This document shows positions 9,750 to 16,464 of a stretch of 64,000 nt of DNA, piece by piece. A program made the translations under genes and the position numbers. Source of the stretch: Natronorubrum daqingense. GTDB taxonomy: Archaea; Halobacteriota; Halobacteria; Halobacteriales; Natrialbaceae. The notes beneath the pieces are model-generated. The model ran no database searches. It worked only from the letters and a program-made list of their open reading frames with translations, and was not told the DNA's origin. The number at the start of each line of letters is the position of its first letter. Position 1 is the stretch's first letter. The DNA lies in contig NZ_CP019327.1 of assembly GCF_001971705.1 (NCBI RefSeq), positions 1-64,000 of the forward strand. The letters are read 5' to 3'.

Positions 9750-9873
9750 TTTTTCGGTCGATTCAGGTCGTTTAACGGCCGTTTGGCAGCCGTTCGGCGA
9801 ACGTCCGGCGACCGTTCGACTCGCTCGAAAAGGACCGCCAGAGCAAAACGCGACCGTCGCGTAGCTGGCGACG

Positions 9874-10482
9874 ATGGGGACTGACCTGCCAGCAGCGCTC
9901 GCCGAGTCGTGGCACCCGATCGGAACGAAGACCGGCGAATCGAGCGTGCTCGTCGCGTCGATTCACGCCGAAACGACTGTCTACGGACCAACTGAACCTG
10001 CGGACGGAATCGAGTCGCTCGAGTTACTCGACATTCCGCCTCGCTCGCTCTTCACGGTCGATCTCTCGATTTCGCCGTCGCTTTCAGCCGTCGGCGTCTC
10101 GCCGGAGTCGGTCTTTTCGAAAGCGGCACCGAAGGCGAAATCACAGTTCGTCGAGACGCTCGAGGACGAGGGGCTGGTCGTCGAGGAGACGCGAAACACT
10201 CTCGAGTTCGAGGCGACGAACGGCGCTGCCGGTGCCTGGTACGTGCTCGATGCCGGCTACCCGGTTCCCCTCGACGGTGACGACCGATCGACCACCCTCG
10301 GCGTCGAGGCCCACGTCGCCGTCTGGCCACTCGAGGAGACGTTCGGGATGGCCGGTGGCATCGTGCCGCTCGAGGCGAACGAGCACGACGCGGGCTCGAG
10401 TAAACCCGAACAGAAACTCGAAATCGCTCCGGGTCGTGACCGTGAGACGATCGCAAAGTTGATTCGCACCGTGGATCCGTGA
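9874..10482 (+). CDS. Conserved haloarchaeal protein of unknown function
   Basis: Acidic protein of 202 residues without signal peptide or membrane segment. I do not recognise a domain. The composition is alternating beta-rich (SSVLVASIHAETTVYGP, RSLFTVDLSISPSL, GAAGAWYVLDAGYPVPL, GVEAHVAVWPLEET), suggesting a compact beta fold. The C-terminus (LEIAPGRDRETIAKLIRTVDP) is probably a helix. The ATG at 9874 follows a region without long open frames. Transcription is parallel to tfx with a gap of 124 bases, so it may have its own promoter. Confidence 0.75.
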   Translation: MGTDLPAALAESWHPIGTKTGESSVLVASIHAETTVYGPTEPADGIESLELLDIPPRSLFTVDLSISPSLSAVGVSPESVFSKAAPKAKSQFVETLEDEGLVVEETRNTLEFEATNGAAGAWYVLDAGYPVPLDGDDRSTTLGVEAHVAVWPLEETFGMAGGIVPLEANEHDAGSSKPEQKLEIAPGRDRETIAKLIRTVDP

Positions 10483-10517
10483 ACGTTTGTCGATGCGGCA
10501 GCCTTCCGTTGACGAAA

Positions 10518-11189
10518 TCACGTGTTGTTTCGTTCCAGTGTGTACTCCAAAATCATGTAACTGATTACGTCCTCGCTGAACTCAGCACCTCGTGACCACG
10601 AGAGGAATGTTAACACTATCGCTAATGGGAGCAATACGAGCAACGTCCCGGTCGATGCTGCAGCCTCAGCAAGATCGAACGATATCAACACGAGCAGTGC
10701 AGTATACGCCATTATCAGGACGATTCCACAGACTGTGAATCCACGCATAGCGAGAAAGAGTGCCTGAAGACGGATGGAACGGCTTCGAGACGTCGTCTCG
10801 AGTTTCGCGAGAACGAGTCGGTAGATGCTTTCCCAGTCGTTGTAGCTCGCGTCGAGGTCGAATTCCGCCCGGACAGACTCGACAAACTGAATGTCTGTCG
10901 GTTTTACGTCTGACGCCTCGCCATCTTTGGTGCCTTCAGTAACTCTTCGCATTCGTTCGATGAAGTCGTCTTCGCTCGAGTGAATAGTTCCACCCAATGC
11001 TTGCGTCATCAACCCGAGCGTGTACGCGAACACGATGAAGACGATTGAGCCACCGACGGTCACTTCGGTCAAGATAATTTCTGCTCCGCTGTACGGGATG
11101 AGGAGACTGAGCAATAGAAATGCTCCAGGAAGAAAACTAGCAAGGATATCGTAGAGATTGAAGTGGGATAACGATTCTTCTGTTTGCAA
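10518..11189 (-). CDS. Four-helix membrane protein of unknown function
   Basis: Membrane protein of 223 residues. Two hydrophobic segments near the N-terminus (ASFLPGAFLLLSLLIPY, SIVFIVFAYTLGLM) are separated by a charged cytosolic-type loop of about 90 residues from two near the C-terminus (MRGFTVCGIVLIMAYTALLVL, GTLLVLLPLAIVLTFLSW). I know no family for it. Base composition is clearly less GC-rich than in neighbouring core genes and codon use is less biased, suggesting acquisition or an accessory role. It lies 62 bases downstream of the winged-helix-like gene on the same strand, so the two may be co-transcribed. Confidence 0.75.
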   Translation of the reverse strand: MQTEESLSHFNLYDILASFLPGAFLLLSLLIPYSGAEIILTEVTVGGSIVFIVFAYTLGLMTQALGGTIHSSEDDFIERMRRVTEGTKDGEASDVKPTDIQFVESVRAEFDLDASYNDWESIYRLVLAKLETTSRSRSIRLQALFLAMRGFTVCGIVLIMAYTALLVLISFDLAEAAASTGTLLVLLPLAIVLTFLSWSRGAEFSEDVISYMILEYTLERNNT

Positions 11190-11251
11190 GGGTTTTGGTC
11201 AAATAATCTACCTAAATATTTAAAATAATTGGTTGATAGCGGCTGGGTCGT

Positions 11252-11629
11252 CTACGAATTGATTCGCTTGACAACGCGTTCGAATTCAGATGGGTCGACG
11301 CGATATTGCCCTGCTTCGTTCGTGACCACTCCATCTTGCTCGAGCGATCGTAAGGAGGGATATGCCGCGCCGAGTTCGAGTTCGGCTTTCCGTGCAATCT
11401 CCACTGGATTCAGACGATCGTCGGTCGACAATCCGAGTGAACTCTGTGCCAACTCTCCCAACAGAACGACCAATACTTTCTCTGGCGGCGAAAGGTCGGC
11501 GAAGGACGTCTGATAACGGAACTGGCCGTCACTGCTGAGACGGAGATACGGCGAGAGGATACGACTGAGTCGTTCCGGATCGACAGGCTCCTGGGGAATC
11601 ACTAACTCGTCCAGTCGCTCTGTACTCAT
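11252..11629 (-). CDS. Small winged-helix-like protein
   Basis: Protein of 125 residues. The C-terminal half resembles a winged helix: RLNPVEIARKAELELGAAYPSLRSLEQDGVVTNEAGQYRV fits helix-turn-helix plus a wing. A helical segment (LSPPEKVLVVLLGELAQ) precedes it. It could be a DNA-binding regulator of the membrane protein gene that follows on the same strand. ATG at 11629 is preferred over GTG at 11638. Composition is less GC-rich than the surroundings. The assignment rests on pattern only, with no family recognised. Confidence 0.7.
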   Translation of the reverse strand: MSTERLDELVIPQEPVDPERLSRILSPYLRLSSDGQFRYQTSFADLSPPEKVLVVLLGELAQSSLGLSTDDRLNPVEIARKAELELGAAYPSLRSLEQDGVVTNEAGQYRVDPSEFERVVKRINS

Positions 11630-11751
11630 ATTGGTCACTATTCCTTCTGCTGTTATAAAAGTATACGATATTCGAGATAACCTTCCGAATCGGCGACTGT
11701 CACTACGAGATGATCAATACTATTAGAAGTCCAACGCCCAAACTAACGTTC

Positions 11752-12654
11752 ATGCAAACCCACATCGTTCCGGTCGGCTTCGACTACGACCGGCTGATCG
11801 CGCCCCTCGTGCGCGATCAGATCGACGTCGACAGCGTCATTTTACTCGAGGGAGCCGTCGGCAGCGAGGCCAACGTCGAGTACTCCCGGCACCTCTCGGA
11901 GAAACTCGAGACGGACTTTCGGAACCTCCTCGGCGCGAGTACGGACCGGTTCGTCCTGGAAGACGTCTACGACTACGACGCGGCGTTCGAGCAGGCCTAC
12001 GACCTGATCACGGCGGAACTCGACCGCGGGAACGAGGTCTGGGTTAACGTCGCCGCGATGCCCCGAACCGTCAGTTTCGCGTTCGCGAACGCCGCTCACT
12101 CGCTGATGGTCGAACGACAAGAGGATCGCGAAGGCATCCACACCTACTATACGGCCCCCGAGAAGTACCTCGAGACCGAACTCGCCGAAGAGCTTCGCGA
12201 GCAGATCACCCTGCTCGAGGACTTCGACGCTGAGTCGGAGTCGGTCGACGGCGACCGGATCGACTCCCGTCTCGAGAGCGCTCGCGACCTTCTCTCGGAG
12301 TTCGACGAACGCGGGACGACGATCGGTGCCAAGGAAATCGACGGCCGCCACATCGTCGAGTTGCCCGTCGCCTCGTTTTCGAACGTCAAGCCGTTCGAGG
12401 AACTCATCCTCTACAAACTCGGCGAGGACGGCGAGTTTGACTCTGTCTCTGAACTCGCCGAGGCCTTAGCTCGCGAACTCAACGAGGAGTACACCGACAG
12501 CTTCCGTTCGAAGGTCATCTACAACGTCGATCGACTCGGGCCGGGCGGCAAAGGCTACATCGAACGCGAAGAACGCGGCAAATCCTACCGCACCAGACTC
12601 TCTCGCATCGGCGAACTGTGGGTTCGCGCCCACTCCGGTGACGACTCGAGTTGA
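11752..12654 (+). CDS. HFX_2341-family (DUF6293-like) transcriptional regulator
   Basis: Protein of 300 residues. The N-terminal half is a Rossmann-like domain (MQTHIVPVGFDYDRLIAPL, VDSVILLEG, EVWVNVAAMPRTVSFAFANA) of the kind I associate with CARF-type ligand-binding domains. The C-terminal half carries a winged-helix-like region (ELILYKLGEDGEFDSVSELAEALARE, IYNVDRLGPGGKGYIERE, TRLSRIGELWVRA). I remember this as the haloarchaeal HFX_2341 family; the identifier is from memory. No cas genes are present, so the ligand and targets are open. ATG 11752 is the natural start; the 14-codon extension to 11710 runs through the promoter region. Confidence 0.82.
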   Translation: MQTHIVPVGFDYDRLIAPLVRDQIDVDSVILLEGAVGSEANVEYSRHLSEKLETDFRNLLGASTDRFVLEDVYDYDAAFEQAYDLITAELDRGNEVWVNVAAMPRTVSFAFANAAHSLMVERQEDREGIHTYYTAPEKYLETELAEELREQITLLEDFDAESESVDGDRIDSRLESARDLLSEFDERGTTIGAKEIDGRHIVELPVASFSNVKPFEELILYKLGEDGEFDSVSELAEALARELNEEYTDSFRSKVIYNVDRLGPGGKGYIEREERGKSYRTRLSRIGELWVRAHSGDDSS

Positions 12655-12672
12655 CCTCGGTGACGACCCAGG

Positions 12673-15372
12673 TTAGTTCCGATACCGACCGAGTCGCTCG
12701 TGAACTCGCTCGCGGAGCACGAGCAAACACGGCAGGACGGTCAGGCAGGCGATGAAGGCGAAGACGATGCTCAGTCCCGTCACCAGCCCGAAGCGTTGCA
12801 ACGGCGGGGAGAGCGCCAACGCGAGGACCCCGAACCCGGCCGCCGTCGTCGCCGCGCTGCCGAGTAACGCCCCGCCGGTTCCCGTAATCGTCGCGGTGAG
12901 CGCGGCCTCGAGTGACTCCCGTTCGTCTCGTTCCGCGACGAAGCGCTCGCTGACGTGGATGCTGTAGTCGACGCCCAATCCGATCGCGAGACTCGTGATG
13001 ACCGCCGTTTCGCTGTTGAACGGCACGTCGAGCAGCGCCATCGTTCCGAGCAGCCACGCCAATGCGGCGACGACCGGTGCGATCGTCACCGCACCGAGGG
13101 AAGGGGCACGGTGGCGATACCAGTAGAGCCCCGTCAGGAAGACGAGGATGACGACCAGCGTCACCGCGAACGCCTGCACGAGCGTCTCGAGGAGCGCGTC
13201 CTGCACGACAGCCGTCGTCACCGGTCCGCCCGTCGCGACGGCCGAGACGGGTGCGGTATCCTCGATTTCGTCAGCCACGTCACGCGTGTCGTCGTCGACG
13301 TCCTGTGCGGAGGCGTCGCCCTGTACGTTCACGAGGAGCCGCGCGGATTCGTACTCGGTGTCGCCGCCACTCTCCCCGTCGTCGACGTTGTTTCCACCGT
13401 CGCCGTCCCCGCCGTCGACGTCGCCACCGTCCCCGTCGACCCGGTGGAGCACGTCCGCCGCTCGGTCGGCGTCGGCGTCGAACAACACGTCGTAGAAGCC
13501 AGCGACGTCCTCGTTTGGGAGCCCGTCGCCGGTCGTATCGCGTTCCTCGAGTTCGCTCGCGACGGTTTCGTTGTCACTTGCGATTTCGTCGATCACCGAC
13601 GGTGGGCCGTCGATTGCGGCTTCGCCGTCAGGCCGGAGGACGATGGTTCCGTCGTCGGCTTCGGTACTGTCGCCGCTCAACACGCCATCGTCGGTAGTGG
13701 TGGCATCGGCCATCGCCGTCAGTGCCGCCGGATCGGTGACGTTCTCGGTCACCAGTATCTGTGTCTGCCCGCCCTCGCCGCGGTCGGCGAAGTTGTCGCC
13801 GAGGTAGGCGGCGTCGTCGCTGATCGTGTACGTATCGGGTGCGAGCGGTCCCGGCATGGCCTTCGCCCACTCCGGAGCGTCCTCGGGGAGGAAATCCGCC
13901 TCGTTGAACTCCGTGTCGATCGTCGTCGCCCCGTAGGCACCACCCGTCGCGAGGAGGAACGCGACGAACACGATTCCGAGCGGAACCCGTCGGGGCACCG
14001 CGGCAACCCGGGAGAGAATCCGGTTTCCGGCCCCCGAACTCGATCCGAACGGGCGCTTCGCGCGGTTTCGATCGAATCGACCCTCGAGCACGCCGTCGAC
14101 CTCGACTTTTAGCGCCGGCACGAGAATCGCGAAGGCGACGAACGTGGCGAGGATCCCACCCGCACTCAAGATTGCGAAGTCCTGAATGGCCGGCAGCGGA
14201 CTCACGACGTTCGAGAGGAAGCCGACGCTGGTCGACACCGTTGCGGCGGCGAGCGCGAGGACGACACCCGCGAGACCCACGCGCATCCCCGTTCTCGAGT
14301 CGTCTCCACCATCCTCGAGCATCCCCGCTCTCGCCTCACGATAGCGCATGACGACGTGCAACGCGTAGTCGATGCTCAGCCCGATGAGCAGGAAGGGGAC
14401 GGCGATCAGCAGTTGACTCGAGGGGATCTCGAGCCAGCCCATGATCCCGGCGAGCCAGGCCATGACGACACCGATGCCAAACAGCCCGATGAGCACGTCG
14501 ACGACGTCGCGGTAGGTAATCGCGAGGACGCCGAGGACGAGCACGATCGCGACGGGCGTGATGATTGCGAAGCTGTCGCCGACGGCGCTCGAGGACGCTT
14601 CGTCGGTGACGCCGTCGCCGAAGACGAACGCGTCGTCGAAGCGCTCGTCGACGAGGCCGTCGATCTCGACCTGCGCGTCGGCGACGGTGTCGGATTCGTC
14701 GTCCGGCCCCGCCTCGTCGTCCTGAAAGAGGAGAACGAGTCGCGACTCAGATTCGGTCTCGCCCGGTTCGTAGCCGGTAGGAAGGAACTCGTAGGGATCG
14801 TCGCCTTCGCCACCCTGTTCGGGCCCCTGCGCGTCTCCCTCGTCGTCTCCAGCCTCGTCGGGGTCGAGCACGTCGGCGAGCAAGTCCTCGACGTCCGCAT
14901 CAGAGCGAGAATCGAGCGCGTCGATCTGTTCCTCGAGGGTCGGCTGACTGGTATCGGGCGCGCCGTTCGCCTCCTCGGCTCGGTCCTCGAAGACGGCTCC
15001 CGTCGCGACGAGATTCTCGAGGCCGACGAACCCTTGCTCGTCGAGCGTTTCGTTCAGCTCCTCGTCGTCGCGGACGTCCTGTTGTAACTCGAGGCCATCG
15101 AGGAGTGAATCGCGCGTGAGGACGTCGCCGCCCTCGTCGCGAACGACGATCTGGGTGACGACGGCGTCGTCCGTCTCGTAGGTCGCCTCGATTTCCTCGA
15201 GTGCCTCGGTCTCTTCGGAGTCCGTCTCGAAGTCGCCGATCTCGCCGTCCTCGCTCTCGCCGATCGCTGCGCCGGCGGCGACGACGGCCGTCAGGAGCAA
15301 GACGAGGACGACGACGAGTCGGCTGTGGGAAACGAGCGCGTTCGCGTACCGTGGCGCGAGACCGCCGCTCAC
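12673..15372 (-). CDS. MMPL/RND superfamily exporter
   Basis: Large membrane protein of about 899 residues with the RND two-fold repeat. Each half has one N-terminal membrane helix, a big extracellular acidic domain, then a bundle of five helices. The conserved intramembrane pattern appears twice, as IGLSIDYALHVVMRYREAR and IGLGVDYSIHVSERFVAER. The second extracellular domain contains a Gly/Asp low-complexity loop near GDGGDVDGGDGDGG. Haloarchaeal relatives are thought to export lipids or hydrophobic compounds; the substrate is unknown. GTG 15372 is chosen because the reading frame farther upstream crosses the divergent gene. A short ORF ends in this start. Confidence 0.9.
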   Translation of the reverse strand: MSGGLAPRYANALVSHSRLVVVLVLLLTAVVAAGAAIGESEDGEIGDFETDSEETEALEEIEATYETDDAVVTQIVVRDEGGDVLTRDSLLDGLELQQDVRDDEELNETLDEQGFVGLENLVATGAVFEDRAEEANGAPDTSQPTLEEQIDALDSRSDADVEDLLADVLDPDEAGDDEGDAQGPEQGGEGDDPYEFLPTGYEPGETESESRLVLLFQDDEAGPDDESDTVADAQVEIDGLVDERFDDAFVFGDGVTDEASSSAVGDSFAIITPVAIVLVLGVLAITYRDVVDVLIGLFGIGVVMAWLAGIMGWLEIPSSQLLIAVPFLLIGLSIDYALHVVMRYREARAGMLEDGGDDSRTGMRVGLAGVVLALAAATVSTSVGFLSNVVSPLPAIQDFAILSAGGILATFVAFAILVPALKVEVDGVLEGRFDRNRAKRPFGSSSGAGNRILSRVAAVPRRVPLGIVFVAFLLATGGAYGATTIDTEFNEADFLPEDAPEWAKAMPGPLAPDTYTISDDAAYLGDNFADRGEGGQTQILVTENVTDPAALTAMADATTTDDGVLSGDSTEADDGTIVLRPDGEAAIDGPPSVIDEIASDNETVASELEERDTTGDGLPNEDVAGFYDVLFDADADRAADVLHRVDGDGGDVDGGDGDGGNNVDDGESGGDTEYESARLLVNVQGDASAQDVDDDTRDVADEIEDTAPVSAVATGGPVTTAVVQDALLETLVQAFAVTLVVILVFLTGLYWYRHRAPSLGAVTIAPVVAALAWLLGTMALLDVPFNSETAVITSLAIGLGVDYSIHVSERFVAERDERESLEAALTATITGTGGALLGSAATTAAGFGVLALALSPPLQRFGLVTGLSIVFAFIACLTVLPCLLVLRERVHERLGRYRN

Positions 15373-15455
15373 GGTTCGCCTCCCGTTTTCGCCATCGTCT
15401 CCTCTCGCTCCGTCACCAGCGTCTCGTCTCCCCCGAAACTCGCCTGAGAATGCAT
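15369..15455 (-). CDS. Possible 28-residue upstream ORF overlapping the MMPL start
   Basis: An ATG at 15455 opens 28 codons (starts MHSQASFGGDETLVTEREE, ends KTGGEP) and its TGA overlaps the exporter GTG start as GTGA. A TATA-like sequence near 15507-15515 would place it on the exporter transcript. It may be a coupled leader or a chance frame. Confidence 0.3.
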   Translation of the reverse strand: MHSQASFGGDETLVTEREETMAKTGGEP

Positions 15456-15526
15456 TGGCGATTCTCGAACCGGGCGAGTGATAGCCGTTGGGATCGAATT
15501 CGGTGTCGTATAATCGAAACCCGATT

Positions 15527-16198
15527 ATGAACACGGAAATCGACCGCGAACGCGGCGTCCTCAGCCCCGCGGATCGCGCGTACTTACTCGGCGAACGGGA
15601 AATGAGCCACGACCAGTCGAAGCGAAACGCGGAGGCACGGATCAGACGACGGATTCGTGCGGGGATGCTCGACTTCGATCTGTTCTTGCACACGCTGTCC
15701 GAGAAGGACCGCCGGCAGGTGTTCGAGGAACCGGCGTCCGACGAGGCGGTAATCGAGGCCGTTCGCGCGATGGTCGCCTTCACTTATCTGGGACTCGAGG
15801 AGACGGGCCAGGACTTCGACGCGGTCCTCGAGCCCGCAGTCAGGAGTGCAGAGGAGTACCTCGCGGCGACTCGAGGCGACGAAACCGTCTCGGTGGACGT
15901 GACCTTCGACGTCGAGACGACCGTCGAGTCCTCGCTCTCCGGCGTCGTCTCGCGACTCGAGGCCGGCGATCCGGTCACGCCGCGCGAACTATTCACGCTG
16001 GTCATGCAGGGCGAGCACGATCCGACGGTCTACGACCGAATCGCCCTCACTACGGCGACCGACGAGGACCGAACGGACGGGTTTCTCGAGCGATTAGCGT
16101 CGTACCTCGAGGGCGACTTGCAGCGCGTGACCGACTCGCAGGCGGTTATCGTCCTCGAGTCCGACGATGGGACGACTGACGATCTACAGACGGATTGA
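15527..16198 (+). CDS. Conserved haloarchaeal protein of unknown function
   Basis: Soluble acidic protein of 223 residues. The N-terminal 90 residues hold the pattern LSPADRAYLLGEREMSHDQSKRNAEARIRRRIRAGMLDFDLFLHTL, which I recognise as a recurrent haloarchaeal N-terminal module without known function. The rest is mixed: VDVTFDVETTVESSLSGVVSRL, then LFTLVMQGEHDPTVYDRIAL. ATG 15527 lies about 15 bases after the TATA-like GTATAAT, consistent with a short-leader transcript. It is divergent from the MMPL exporter, and the roughly 70-base gap holds both promoters. Confidence 0.75.
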   Translation: MNTEIDRERGVLSPADRAYLLGEREMSHDQSKRNAEARIRRRIRAGMLDFDLFLHTLSEKDRRQVFEEPASDEAVIEAVRAMVAFTYLGLEETGQDFDAVLEPAVRSAEEYLAATRGDETVSVDVTFDVETTVESSLSGVVSRLEAGDPVTPRELFTLVMQGEHDPTVYDRIALTTATDEDRTDGFLERLASYLEGDLQRVTDSQAVIVLESDDGTTDDLQTD

Positions 16199-16253
16199 AC
16201 TCGGCGACGCGGGGACGAAACACCTAACACCGCTCCCGGGGCAACGAGTAGGT

Positions 16254-16322
16254 ATGACCGAATACGTCGCAGCCGCTGCAGTTGCGGGCCGTCCTAACGG
16301 CGTGTTCGTAGGGCCGCCGTAG
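16254..16322 (+). CDS. Possible 22-residue leader ORF upstream of valS
   Basis: The ORF encodes 22 residues (MTEYVAAAAVAGRPNGVFVG then PP) with four Val codons, 142 bases before the valS start. Two small hairpins lie at its end: GCCGT/ACGGC at 16288-16301 and GGGCC/GGCCC at 16311-16326, the latter spanning the stop codon. A regulatory leader is possible, but leader-peptide control is not established for archaeal synthetase genes. Confidence 0.3.
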   Translation: MTEYVAAAAVAGRPNGVFVGPP

Positions 16323-16464
16323 GCCCCATCTTCCCTCCCCCGTTTCGACGGATGTATTGTTGCCGACCAGCATTCACCGAACAACGACCGGTATCTCCGA
16401 TGAACGAACACGCCTGCCACACCGAGACGACGCATCGACGACGCCCTTCGCGGGCGGTGAGAGC

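Noticed and set aside
15373-15783. N-terminal extension of the MMPL exporter
   Set aside because: It crosses the divergent gene starting at 15527 and is rich in Arg and Ser; the first membrane helix lies after GTG 15372.
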